DNA of 64,000 nt from Bryobacterales bacterium. Lineage in GTDB: Bacteria > Acidobacteriota > Terriglobia > Bryobacterales > UBA6623. The position numbers were made by a program, and so were the translations under genes. Shown piece after piece: positions 47,978 through 56,467 of the stretch. The stretch is from NCBI GenBank assembly GCA_028819255.1, contig JAPPMB010000003.1:102689-166688 (forward strand). The letters run 5' to 3'. Position 1 is the first letter of the stretch; each line of letters opens with the position of its first letter. Under the pieces are notes generated by a model that saw only the letters and a program-made list of their open reading frames with translations, was not told where the DNA came from and did no database searches.

Positions 47978-48325
47978 ATGCCGAAAGTCCGCTTCTACCA
48001 GAAGCCCAGTTGAACGAGCTGCCGCAAAGCCAGGAGTTACCTGGACGAACAGGGCGTGAGCCTGGAACTGATCAACCTCAACAAGGGACTCAGCGTCGAA
48101 GATCTGGATGCGCTGATCGGGTCGCGAGACCACTTGGCGTTCCTGAACAAGAGGAACGTTGTATACCGGCAGATGGGCATGAAGCTGAATCCGCCGTCCC
48201 GGGAGGAGGCGCTGCGCCTGATGTCGGAGCATTCCAATCTGATCCGGCGACCCCTGACTGTTGACGGGGACACCGTCGTGGTGGGATTCGACCGCAAGCG
48301 TCTTGCCGCGGTTGCCGAGGGATAG
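47978..48325 (+). CDS. Spx/ArsC-family protein, candidate selenoprotein (in-frame TGA at redox site)
   Basis: 115 residues if TGA at 48011-48013 (codon 12) is read through. The start reads MPKVRFYQKPS-TGA-TSCRKARSYLDEQG; Spx and related ArsC proteins have CTSCRKA at this place, so TGA stands for the first cysteine of the CxxC redox pair, giving UxxC. The downstream part is intact to TAG 48325 with no second lesion, including NKRNVVYRQMGMKL and LIRRPLTVDGDTVVVGFDRKRL, the C-terminal Spx/ArsC pattern. A CCAGG/CCUGG hairpin lies 16 nt after TGA. The ATG has a TAGAAT box 6 nt upstream. The alternative is a nonsense mutation in a formerly ordinary CxxC protein. Confidence 0.8.
48030..48044 (+). 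promoter_or_regulatory. Candidate bacterial SECIS hairpin
   Basis: CCAGG-AGUUA-CCUGG, perfect 5-bp stem with a 5-nt loop whose second base is G. The loop starts 21 nt after the TGA, within the 16-37 nt range known for bacterial SECIS elements. It lies in the coding sequence, in frame, as such elements do. Confidence 0.6.
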
Positions 48326-48333
48326 TCGGCGAC

Positions 48334-48409
<76 letters not shown>

Positions 48410-48444
48410 CCGTCAAGACCGCCGGGACGGCTGTTGCCGAAAGA

Positions 48445-48519
48445 TGGAGCGGGAGACGGGAATCGAACCCGCAACCAACAGCTTGGAAGGCTGTGACTCT
48501 ACCATTGAGTTACTCCCGC
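48445..48519 (-). tRNA. tRNA-Gly (anticodon TCC), CCA encoded
   Basis: Acceptor GCGGGAG/CTCCCGC, anticodon arm ACAGC-CTTCCAA-GCTGT, T-arm CGGGTTCGATTCCCG. Lies 35 bp from the first tRNA gene. Confidence 0.96.
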
Positions 48520-48539
48520 CACGACCGCGACCGCACGAT

Positions 48540-48615
48540 TGGAGCCGGCGAGAGGATTCGAACCCCCGACCGTCTGATTACAAATCAGATGCTCTGCCAA
48601 CTGAGCTACGCCGGC
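48540..48615 (-). tRNA. tRNA-Thr (anticodon TGT), CCA encoded
   Basis: Acceptor GCCGGCG/CGCCGGC, anticodon arm TCTGA-TTTGTAA-TCAGA, T-arm GGGGGTTCGAATCCTC. With the GGT gene it covers most threonine codons. Confidence 0.96.
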
Positions 48616-48733
48616 CTAGGCAAACCTCTGCCCATCATAACATCGAGGTCTGAACGGATTCCGGCCTGTGCAGTCCGGATCAGCGGCTGTCGGCTGGCCG
48701 CTCGAAATTGAACGGCGCGTCCCGGGCGGCGGT

Positions 48734-48807
48734 TGGCTGGGAGGCAGGGATTCGAACCCCGATAAACAGATCCAGAGTCTGCCGTGTTACCGTTACACCA
48801 CCTCCCA
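48734..48807 (-). tRNA. tRNA-Gln (anticodon CTG), CCA encoded
   Basis: Acceptor TGGGAGG/CCTCCCA, G discriminator, anticodon arm GCAGA-CTCTGGA-TCTGT (G-T closing pair), T-arm GGGGTTCGAATCCC. Starts with U, as tRNA-Gln usually does. Confidence 0.95.
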
Positions 48808-48944
48808 GCAGTGCAGTACAAGGCCCTGCTGCATTATAACGCCCGGTCCCGGTCCGGGTCCCGGAATTGCAGAGAGCCAGGAAGCCCGTCGAGCGGCCGT
48901 CGCGAGGCCGGACCGGCTTGGGGTGCATCCGGACTTGCGGCGCG

Positions 48945-49208
48945 TCAGGCGGCGCGCTCTTGGCGCAGGATCTCCTGATCCAGGTCATAGTCCGCCTGCA
49001 ATCGCACCCAGAAGGAGGCGTTCGACCAGCCGACCGCCTGCATCCGCAGGGCGAGAGCGGGCGTGACGCGGCCGCGGCCCTAGACGACCTGCTCGAACTC
49101 CTCGGGATCGAAGCCGAGGCGCAACGCCGCGCTGCGGGGAAGCTCATCCCCGAGGCAGCCCTCCCGGATCACGTCGCCGGGATGGGCGGGATTGTATGGG
49201 AAGTCCAT
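48945..49208 (-). pseudogene. higA: HigA-family antitoxin interrupted by an amber codon
   Basis: From ATG 49208, 88 codons encode a HigA/VapI-type helix-turn-helix antitoxin: YNPAHPGDVIREGCL at the start and GRGRVTPALALRMQA-x-ASFWVRLQADYDL at the end. A TAG at 49080-49082 (codon 43) falls in the recognition-helix region, before GRGRVTP. Both halves are in one frame with no other lesion, which suggests a recent single mutation, a sequencing error, or suppression. It overlaps the toxin gene by 65 bp. Confidence 0.8.
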
Positions 49209-49491
49209 GATGGCCTCGCCAATGATAGTCAACCAGATCGACGTCGCGGACCTCGCCGGCGACGAATCGGAAGACGATGCGCCAGTTCCGTGACACAGTC
49301 ACTGCCCAGAAGCCCTTTCGGTTGCCGGACGGCGGATGCAGCCGCCAGCCCGGCACGTGGAGGTCCTGGGGCGAGACGGCCGACTGCAACGCTCGCAATA
49401 TAGCCGCGATGCGAAGTGGGCGGTTCTGTGGCAGGCGGGAGGGGTCGCCCCTCTCGATCCAGCGCCGCAGCCCCTTGTGGCGGATCGTCAC
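49144..49491 (-). CDS. higB: HigB/RelE-family mRNA interferase toxin
   Basis: 115 residues from GTG 49491: IRHKGLRRWIERGDPSRLP, RIAAILRALQSA, LHPPSGNRKGFWAVTVSRNWRIVFRF and VDLVDYH, the usual HigB order with the basic RNA-cleaving face. Relatives end shortly after DYH; here TGG follows where a stop would be expected, so the protein gains about 23 residues that overlap the start of higA. The toxin is otherwise complete while its antitoxin frame is broken. Confidence 0.85.
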   Translation of the reverse strand: MTIRHKGLRRWIERGDPSRLPQNRPLRIAAILRALQSAVSPQDLHVPGWRLHPPSGNRKGFWAVTVSRNWRIVFRFVAGEVRDVDLVDYHWRGHHGLPIQSRPSRRRDPGGLPRG

Positions 49492-49579
49492 CCGGCCGTC
49501 TTCCCGGGCCTCCCGGAGTCAGTGGCGGCGACGCGTATGGGATCAGGGGTGTGCGCGGGGGGCGTCATGAGTTCTCAGG

Positions 49580-49759
49580 CTATCCCGTCCCCTCGGTCAG
49601 GCCCTCCAGCCGCGTAATGCGCCGCTCGATGGGGCCTGACCGTCCGTCCCGCTGGTCCCCGAAGGCATCCAGTCGCTTGTCGGTACGGATCTGCAGGGCG
49701 AGCACTAAGCCGCCCAAGACCACGCTCCGGCGCAGGATGCCAATCAGCTCCGCGTTCAC
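49580..49759 (-). CDS. Small hypothetical protein (short membrane helix and coiled coil)
   Basis: 59 residues from GTG 49759 (MNAELIGILRRSVVLGGLVL...) to ...RRITRLEGLTEGTG. The arrangement, a hydrophobic N-terminal segment then a charged helix ending RxxRLEGLxEG, is common among short bacterial proteins found near toxin-antitoxin and restriction genes. No function is known. It lies 89 bp upstream of higB on the same strand. Confidence 0.6.
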   Translation of the reverse strand: MNAELIGILRRSVVLGGLVLALQIRTDKRLDAFGDQRDGRSGPIERRITRLEGLTEGTG

Positions 49760-49869
49760 GGGCGCAGTATCCGGTCAGGATTTCACGGTCGACAACGCCA
49801 TGCTCGGCAAGTCGATGAACGAAGACCTGAGCACGGTCCCGAAAGTGCTGCCGCCGGACGGTTGAAGGG

Positions 49870-50040
49870 GATCTGCCTGGCCTTCCGCAGTGCCAGCCCT
49901 GTGATCTCGCCGCCTTCCTTGCCCGGAACGATGTGGTGAACGTCGACCAGCATGTCGGCTCAGATGCAGCAACGTCCATCGGCTCCGCCCCTGATCTGTC
50001 TCTTGAGGGCTTCAGGGAATCCTGTCCCGGGGAATCGCCT
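49870..50040 (-). pseudogene. Decayed HNH endonuclease relic
   Basis: On the minus strand the frame reads GFPEALKRQIRGGADGRCCI-TGA-ADMLVDVHHIVPGKEGGE. This is the core of an HNH nuclease (FPEALKR, RCxxC zinc pair, DVHHIVP, GGE). TGA at 49960-49962 replaces the second cysteine of the zinc pair, and no DNL or C-terminal Cys pair follows. The upstream part shifts frame around 50020-50200. I treat it as a broken gene. Confidence 0.6.
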
Positions 50041-50306
50041 GCTGCTTCTCGGCCCTCGTCTCCATCCTGACACTCGATGACAGGAGCACTTCACCACACG
50101 CCGCCGTCACACCGGGAAGCCTTAGAGCGCGTTCGTGGACAGCTTCTTCCCTGTGCGACAATCGCCGTTGATCAGGGGGATTTCGGGTGGCCACCGGCTC
50201 GAGCAAGCGCTTGAGCCTCGGGTCGGGTGACTTTGATCTTGAGGTGGCGGAGCCACTCCCAGCGGTCTGAGTGAGCCGTGCTCGCTGTATCTCCTAGGTG
50301 CATTCG

Positions 50307-51275
50307 ATGAGGATCGTTTTCGTTGGGGCCGGGGCCGTCGGCGGGTACTTCGGAGGCAGGATGCTCCAAGCCGGCCTGGATGTTTCCTTCTTCCTTCGTC
50401 GAGACAGCGCGGCGCGCCTGAGGTCCGCCGGCCTCCACCTCACCAGCCCGGCCGGCAACTTTGTCCGGCCCGGACCAAGGGTCATTGCGGCTGGAGTGGC
50501 GGCGCCGACGCCTGATGTCCTGTTCATCGCATGCAAGGCCGAGCATGTCCGGCCTGCCGCCAGTCTCGCCTCCTACCTGGTCGGCGAGTCGACGGTGGTG
50601 ATTCCCTTGCAGAACGGTGTGGATGCGCCGGCCGATCTCCACCAGGTCTTGCCTTCCGGCTGCGTCACAGGCGGTCTGAGCCGAATCTTCGCCGAGCGGG
50701 TTTCGTCCGGGCAGATCCGTCACACGGGACTCGCCGTGCCGTCGATCACCTGCGGTGAGATTGCCGGAGGGCGATCCGACCGGGTCGGAGCGGTCGTGGA
50801 GCACCTCGCTGCCGTCGAGGGCATGGCGATCGACGAGTCCGAGGACATCTGGACCGAAATGTGGAAGAAGCTGCTCATGGTCTGCTCGCTCGGCATCGTC
50901 GGCGCCGCCGCAAGGGCTCCACTCGGGATCCTGTTGAGCGTGCCTGAGACACGCGAACTATTCGAGTCGTGCGCCGCGGAGATCGAGGCCGTGGGCAGGG
51001 CCTGCGGGGCCAGGATCCCGAAGGGCTACGGTTTCCGACAGATCGCCCGCTACGAAATGCTCTCCCCCAGCACGACGGCGTCCATGCACCGCGATCTGGA
51101 GCGCGGGAACGCCTCCGAATTGGACGGGCAGCTCGGCGCCGTGCTGAACCGCGGCCGAAAGGCGGGGGTCCCGACGCCGCTTCTTGCCGCGCTGTACGGA
51201 GCGCTGCTTCCCGGCGAACTGAGGGCTCGCGGAAAAGTGTCGTATATGGGCGTTGCGCCCCGGTCCGGTGCCTGA
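50307..51275 (+). CDS. panE: 2-dehydropantoate 2-reductase
   Basis: 322 residues. The NADPH-binding FVGAGAVGGYFGGRM motif opens the protein; PLQNGVDAPADL, EMWKKLLMVCSLGIVGAA (catalytic Lys region) and MHRDLERGNASELD are PanE/ketopantoate-reductase signatures. It reduces ketopantoate in pantothenate synthesis, although the family also includes other 2-ketoacid reductases. ATG 50307 has AGGTG upstream; GTG 50298 is possible. Confidence 0.9.
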   Translation: MRIVFVGAGAVGGYFGGRMLQAGLDVSFFLRRDSAARLRSAGLHLTSPAGNFVRPGPRVIAAGVAAPTPDVLFIACKAEHVRPAASLASYLVGESTVVIPLQNGVDAPADLHQVLPSGCVTGGLSRIFAERVSSGQIRHTGLAVPSITCGEIAGGRSDRVGAVVEHLAAVEGMAIDESEDIWTEMWKKLLMVCSLGIVGAAARAPLGILLSVPETRELFESCAAEIEAVGRACGARIPKGYGFRQIARYEMLSPSTTASMHRDLERGNASELDGQLGAVLNRGRKAGVPTPLLAALYGALLPGELRARGKVSYMGVAPRSGA

Positions 51276-51280
51276 GCCGT

Positions 51281-51910
51281 TCACTCCCTGAGGCGAAGCG
51301 CGACCCGGGCCAGCCGGGCACCGAGCCCGCGGGCTTCCGACAGCTCGTGCTCGCCGACGCCCTTCTCGTGCTCCGGGACGCCGGTCGTCGCGGAGGCGCC
51401 GAGTCCGCCGTATGGAGTCACCAGGACCATTCCGTACTGCAGCAGGCCCAGGGCCATGCTCAGCATGGTGAATTCCTTGCCGTTGGAAGGCGCGCCTCCG
51501 GTCGCGAACACCGCGCAGGCCTTGTTCTCCAGGCCGCGACTTCGCCAGAAGCCCTTGCCGTAGGCCCAGTCCACAAGCGCGGAGCGGACTTCCACGGCCA
51601 CATCCCCCATGTGCACCGGCGAACCGAGAGCGATGCCATCCGCGGCCTCGAGGTCCGCTTTCGTCACGTCACCGATGCGCTTGACAACCACATCGGCATC
51701 CTCGCTGCGCGCACCTTCCGCAACGGCCTCGGCCATGCTCTCGGTGTTGCCCGTTTGTGAGAAGTAGGCGACGAGCACGGTCACCTTCTGGGCTGACGCT
51801 GAAGCGACCAGTGCACAGAGCAGCCCAGCCCGAAGGACCGCCACAAGGCACCGGCCCTGGCGAATCCCGGACCGCGGGATGGCTCTTGGAGCTGCCGACC
51901 TGTGTTCCAT
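51281..51910 (-). CDS. Exported flavodoxin-like protein
   Basis: 209 residues. A hydrophobic N-terminal stretch ending CALVASASAQ resembles a signal peptide and is followed at once by VTVLVAYFSQTGNTESMAEA, the FMN phosphate loop of the flavodoxin/WrbA group; ALGSPVHMGDVAVEVRS and FATGGAPSNGKEFTML are the other FMN contacts. Flavodoxins are normally cytoplasmic, so export is unusual. ATG 51910 has GGGAGA 9 nt upstream. It converges on panE with a 5-bp gap. Confidence 0.85.
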   Translation of the reverse strand: MEHRSAAPRAIPRSGIRQGRCLVAVLRAGLLCALVASASAQKVTVLVAYFSQTGNTESMAEAVAEGARSEDADVVVKRIGDVTKADLEAADGIALGSPVHMGDVAVEVRSALVDWAYGKGFWRSRGLENKACAVFATGGAPSNGKEFTMLSMALGLLQYGMVLVTPYGGLGASATTGVPEHEKGVGEHELSEARGLGARLARVALRLRE

Positions 51911-52204
51911 TGACAGTGATTCTCCCATGGCCGGGATCTGCGCGGACACGCTCGGCCCGACCGAACGAGTACCGCGACGAGTGACATGCACCGGCCCGGA
52001 ACCGGGGCCGCATCGGGCGATGTGCGGGTCTCCTTCACCATCCGGAGGATGGCCGCCGCGAGCTAATGCTGCTTTTGCGAGCGGCTCCAGGCTCGGCGGG
52101 GAGCGATGCGTCTTGGGCCGCAGTGCCAGTTGCAATCCATTTGCGATCTGCTCCGTTCGGAGCCTGCTCTCGTGGAGCCAGCCTCTCCGGCCCTCGACGC
52201 GCAC

Positions 52205-54706
52205 TCACTGGGGTCGGTAGTCGACCCAGATCGGGGATGCCCAGGCCATCTGCCCGTCTTCCTGCTGCACGCGGACGTAGTAGTAGCTCTCTCCGGGCGT
52301 GGCGCCGGAATCGCGGTAGGCAAAGGAGACTTCGCGAACGCCTGGTCTGACGGAGTAGACGTAGGAATTGTCCTTGATGATCTGGATGCTGTGGATCGGG
52401 CCTGTGCCCCGAACGGCGACTTGGACTTGAGGCTTGTCGCCGGTTGTCACCGAGTCCCCCATGATGGCGTCGCCCACCCGCACGTCGACCACGATGTTGT
52501 CGGTGGCGGCATAGGCGTGTCGGCGCTGGAGGGCCCGGAAGATTGCCTCACGTGTCGGCCCTTCAGCGTAGACCGCCGCGTATGAAATGTGCGTCGAGCG
52601 ATGATCGGACGAAGCGATGAAACCGATCCTGTATCCCTTGGAGAGGGCGCTTTGGGCGAACCCCGCCGCGAATCGCTGCGCGGAGTTGACGCGCGGCGCG
52701 CCGTCGGCCTCGTAGCTCATCCGGCATCCCTGGTATATCTCCAGGAGTGGCTCCATGGCCGGGTCGTTGAACGCAAAGGTCGTGCCGCCTCCCGCTGCGA
52801 TCGTGTGGGGAATGCTGATTGCGTCCTGCCCGCGCAAGTGGTCCCAGAGCCGGACTTCCTCAGGCTCTCGGGGAAACTCCTCGTTCTCATGCTCGCGCCT
52901 GATCGTACGGTTGAACGGCGAGGTGCCGCGCTCCAGGTTGATGATGTTGCGATGGCCATATGGCCATCGAATCGAGCGCTCATACCCGAACAACGGCAAG
53001 AACTTGCCCCGGACATGGAAGGCGTCAGCGAGTTTCTGTGTCCTCCACCAGTCGTAGCCGCGATGGACCGGCCGGCCTATGGTTCCGCTGCCGCCGTAGT
53101 AGTGGTCCGTGGACGCGATGAAATCGAGTTCCGCCGCGTCCAGTGCATAGCGGTACATGTCCCAGAGCGTTCCGTCGAAACCGCCGTCGCCGCTGATCTC
53201 TGTGTGTCGATGCAGGTCTCCCCAGTAGAGCTGGTAGCGTGCGTCTCCCGCGGCGATCGTTTGACGGCGATCCGTCCAGGCCGTTCTCATGTACGGACGG
53301 GAGGTTTCGCTTGCGGCAACCGGGTTCAGGTCTGGCCTGGCAGGATCCACGGAGGTGACCTGCGCCACCCTGATCTTGCCCATGGGCCGTTGATCGTGCC
53401 CGATCACGGGCCCACCAGGTGTCCATCGGTCGTCCGACGGGTATGCGATCCACATCCTTCCGTCGGCATCGACCGCACTTGCCAGTCGCTGGTCATTGCT
53501 GCCCGCGCTTCTTTCCACCCGCTCTGGCGCCGACCACCGGTCACCCCGATAGGTCATTGCGTGGATGTTCCATGCTCCCGGCCGCTCCGTCATTCCGCCG
53601 CCGTCGTTGATCGGCACCCAGCGGCGCAGAAACAGTCTGGGTGCGCCATTCGAGTCGATCGCCATCTGCGGGATCTCATAGGAGAGTGCAAACTCCTCGG
53701 ACATTGCGTCTTCGAGGGATCCCTTCGGCGTCCAGCGCTGACCGCCGGAAAAAACGGCCACGCCGATTTTTTGGGAGAACCGCAGGCTGACCAGCCGACC
53801 CACCGACCTCTCGACGCTCCACGGCGGGGCCGGTCCCCAATCGCCCGCCTTGCTCTCTCGATTCCAGTGCGGCTTGTCGAGCGCCCAGTTGGGGCCTTGG
53901 TCATCCCAGGCGATCCAGGCCCGATCCTCACCATCGATCGCTAGGGAGGCACGTGCCTCGAAACTCGGCGAATCAGCGATAGGGTATTCGCGCGAGAGCC
54001 GGCCGTCCTCAAGGACCCGCAGGTAGATGTCGTAGTCTCCGTGCCGGTAGGTGTCGTACACAATGTGGAGGCGTCCGTGTGCGTCCAGTGCCGCGTCAGG
54101 TTCCCAGTCGTTCGCCTCATGTGCGGTGACGGGAATCGCCGCTGACCAGCTGCCCGAGTCGTAGGTCTTCAGGTAGATGTTGGAGTCACCGGTGCGAAAG
54201 GACTGCCAGACGAGGAAGAGGCGACCGTTGGCGTCGGAGACGAGACGGTGGTGGAAGTCCGGCTGCGGATCGGCGGTGAGCCGTTCCGTAGGATCCCACC
54301 GCCCGTCGCGCCAGCTGCGGCCATATAGATCGAAGTTGCCCCCAACCTGGGCGGCCCAGGCAACCCAGACGCGGCCATCAGGCTGGATGGCCAAGGCCGT
54401 CTTGAGATAGTCTCCGGCGCCCGGACTCACTGTCATCGGGGTCTGCCAGTGGTCCGCGGTCCGGCTGCGAACCTTGATCTCGTCTGCGCCGCGGCCGTCG
54501 TATTCGATCCACGCGACCCACAGGTCTCCGCTTGGGGAGAACGCTGCAGACGGCCAGTCACCATGGCGTTCCGGATCAGAGATCTCGGTCGTCTGCGCCC
54601 GCAACGTCGTCAGCAGCAAGCAGCAGAGAGCGAAAGTTCCGAACGCCCGGCCACGGATTGACGAATGATCGAAAGACGCAGACACCACGATCCCCTGAGG
54701 GTGCAT
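52205..54706 (-). CDS. Secreted DUF3604 protein with sialidase-like repeats (paralogue 1)
   Basis: 833 residues. After a signal peptide (GTFALCCLLLTTLRAQ), residues about 40-470 form a propeller with repeated DGRVWVAW, NGRLFLVW, DGRMWIAY blades as in sialidase-type sensors. The DUF3604/PHP-like domain starts at YWGDLHRHTEISGDGGFDGT near 500, with DFIASTDHYYG and GFIASSDHRSTH supplying metal ligands. A fibronectin-like end (IQIIKDNSYVYSV) follows. Substrate unknown. ATG 54706 is the longest start; GTG 54685 after AGGGG would remove seven residues and is as likely. Paralogue of the gene at 57778. Confidence 0.88.
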   Translation of the reverse strand: MHPQGIVVSASFDHSSIRGRAFGTFALCCLLLTTLRAQTTEISDPERHGDWPSAAFSPSGDLWVAWIEYDGRGADEIKVRSRTADHWQTPMTVSPGAGDYLKTALAIQPDGRVWVAWAAQVGGNFDLYGRSWRDGRWDPTERLTADPQPDFHHRLVSDANGRLFLVWQSFRTGDSNIYLKTYDSGSWSAAIPVTAHEANDWEPDAALDAHGRLHIVYDTYRHGDYDIYLRVLEDGRLSREYPIADSPSFEARASLAIDGEDRAWIAWDDQGPNWALDKPHWNRESKAGDWGPAPPWSVERSVGRLVSLRFSQKIGVAVFSGGQRWTPKGSLEDAMSEEFALSYEIPQMAIDSNGAPRLFLRRWVPINDGGGMTERPGAWNIHAMTYRGDRWSAPERVERSAGSNDQRLASAVDADGRMWIAYPSDDRWTPGGPVIGHDQRPMGKIRVAQVTSVDPARPDLNPVAASETSRPYMRTAWTDRRQTIAAGDARYQLYWGDLHRHTEISGDGGFDGTLWDMYRYALDAAELDFIASTDHYYGGSGTIGRPVHRGYDWWRTQKLADAFHVRGKFLPLFGYERSIRWPYGHRNIINLERGTSPFNRTIRREHENEEFPREPEEVRLWDHLRGQDAISIPHTIAAGGGTTFAFNDPAMEPLLEIYQGCRMSYEADGAPRVNSAQRFAAGFAQSALSKGYRIGFIASSDHRSTHISYAAVYAEGPTREAIFRALQRRHAYAATDNIVVDVRVGDAIMGDSVTTGDKPQVQVAVRGTGPIHSIQIIKDNSYVYSVRPGVREVSFAYRDSGATPGESYYYVRVQQEDGQMAWASPIWVDYRPQ

Positions 54707-55417
54707 CGTAGCGCGTGGCGACCTCGGACCGCGCGGACCGAGCCTCTCGATCGCCCGATGCCGGACGGGCGTAGCGGATCCCGGTCTTGGTCACGGCGAG
54801 GCGCGCCTCTCGCTCTTGGAGGATCCCTGGAGAACCCGCTCATTGTCGGGGCGCTGAGTTCCTAACATCGGTCAATTTAGGAGTGGCACTGTATTGCGCT
54901 GCCAGGACGGGCCGGCATGGCGGCCGACAGACTCTGCACTGACACCGCGATCGTGCGGGAGGATCTCTTAGACCAACCACGGACTGGCCTTCGGGGACAT
55001 CGTCGGCCGGCTGGAGATCGATGGCCTGGGGAAGACCGGAGGGATGGGAAAGAGGAATCCAGCCGTTCATAGTGACACTTAAATTGACCGGCCACTCTGA
55101 GCCAGTCCAAGTTTGGTCGCAGCAGGAGCGGCGCAAGTGCTTGACAATCAAGAGGCTGCCTGACAACGTAGTCGATGGCCTGATCTACGATATTCGGAAT
55201 TCAGGGGCTCAGGCCCATGGCTACCGCGTTGCGGGTAAGGCCCTGACACTCTGCCCTGTTCCAGTTCTTGCCGCTGCACTTCGCATGTGCGCCCGAACTG
55301 GCTCTCTCGGAGCCTTGCCGGTCGGCCTGAATGGCCGGAAAAGAGCGGTCGCGGTGCAAACGGGACCGCCGGGACAGCCGCGGGGCTCGTCTGGTCGCTG
55401 ATAAACTGGGCCGGCAC
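54707..55417. other. Intergenic stretch with possible insertion-sequence relic
   Basis: About 710 bp without a recognisable gene. It contains the inverted repeat 54869-54890 / 55071-55090 described separately. A plus-strand frame (55021-55401) reads GHSEPVQVWSQQERRKC in its middle but matches nothing I know. Confidence 0.4.
54869..55090. repeat. Inverted-repeat-bounded relic (about 222 bp)
   Basis: Both arms begin CGGTCAATTT, read inwards, and continue to AGTG-CACT, with a 2-nt length difference (54869-54890 and 55071-55090). The ends resemble those of IS21-type elements, but no transposase remains, so a non-autonomous or decayed element is the simplest reading. Confidence 0.45.
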
Positions 55418-56467
55418 ATGCTCGGGCGATTCCTGGCAGCCTTCATGCTGGCGTCGGTCCTCTGCGGGCAGCCGAACGCGGAAGAGGCGCCGGATCCGGT
55501 TGAAGACCCCGGCTTGATCATCACCGCGGAGTCGAGCCTTGTGGTCGTGCCTTTGCACGTCTACAAGAAGAAAAAAGCCGTGGGCGGTCTCGGAGCGGAA
55601 GCCTTCGAATTGCTCGAGGACGGGGAGGCCCGGGAAATCGCGTTCGTCGAGGGGCCGCCCGGCCCGGGTCAGGACCCGACGAGCCACAGGACCGTGCCCG
55701 TTGAGATCATCTTTCTTCTCGACATCAGCCACAGCGTGATGCGCCGGGGACTGCTGGACATCCATACGATTCGAGACAGCATCCTCAAGGAGGTTAGCGA
55801 ACACGTCTCGATTTCCCTGTATGGCTTCGCGGGAAAGCTCACGCGATTTACGGGACCCACCAACGATGTCGACAGACTCGAACACGCGCTTGAGCTGGCG
55901 TACGCTGCAGAGCACGGCCAGACCCGCATCTACGAATCGATCGTGCAGACCGCGCGGGACGCGTCGGATCGCGCGGGGAGCGCCACGAGGATGATGGTCG
56001 TCTTCTCGGATGGCTTCAGCACCTCGGACTTCGAATACCAGTGGGCGTCGCGTGCCGGAAACCACTTCGGGATTCCCATTTACCCGGTCGTGTTGGGCCA
56101 TCAGCAGATCGTGGACCGGATCCGACGAAGGAACACAAGCAACGCCCGGCGTGCTGCGAGGCGCCAGCCTCCGCGGCTAGGAGGTTCCGGGAACTCTTCA
56201 CGAATCTCTCAACAGGAGCGCAGACAGCAGGAATTCGCCAATCTCGGGGCCGCGACGGGGGGGCGAAGCTACGACCTCAGGTTCCAAAACAGCGCCGCCA
56301 TTCGCACCATTCTCAAGTCCTTGGCGACGTTGGCCCAGACCGAGTACGTCGTGGGCTACTATCCGCAACGGCAGGATGGCGAGCCCTCCGCGCGTCAGGT
56401 CGAGGTTCGGCTCAAGGAAGGGACTAACGGAAAGCTCTATGGCGGTCGACGCGTTATTGTTCACTGA
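55418..56467 (+). CDS. VWFA-related acidobacterial domain protein
   Basis: 349 residues. A signal peptide (MLGRFLAAFMLASVLCG) is followed by VVVPLHVYKKKKAVGGLGAEAFELLEDG, the beta-strand lead-in of the acidobacterial VWFA-related family, then a von Willebrand A domain with FLLDISHSV (variant DxSxS metal site) and MMVVFSDGFSTSDF. It ends YVVGYYPQRQDGEP. Such proteins are extracellular adhesion or scaffold proteins of unknown partner. ATG 55418 is chosen because it opens the signal peptide; TAAACT stands 10 nt before it. Confidence 0.88.
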   Translation: MLGRFLAAFMLASVLCGQPNAEEAPDPVEDPGLIITAESSLVVVPLHVYKKKKAVGGLGAEAFELLEDGEAREIAFVEGPPGPGQDPTSHRTVPVEIIFLLDISHSVMRRGLLDIHTIRDSILKEVSEHVSISLYGFAGKLTRFTGPTNDVDRLEHALELAYAAEHGQTRIYESIVQTARDASDRAGSATRMMVVFSDGFSTSDFEYQWASRAGNHFGIPIYPVVLGHQQIVDRIRRRNTSNARRAARRQPPRLGGSGNSSRISQQERRQQEFANLGAATGGRSYDLRFQNSAAIRTILKSLATLAQTEYVVGYYPQRQDGEPSARQVEVRLKEGTNGKLYGGRRVIVH

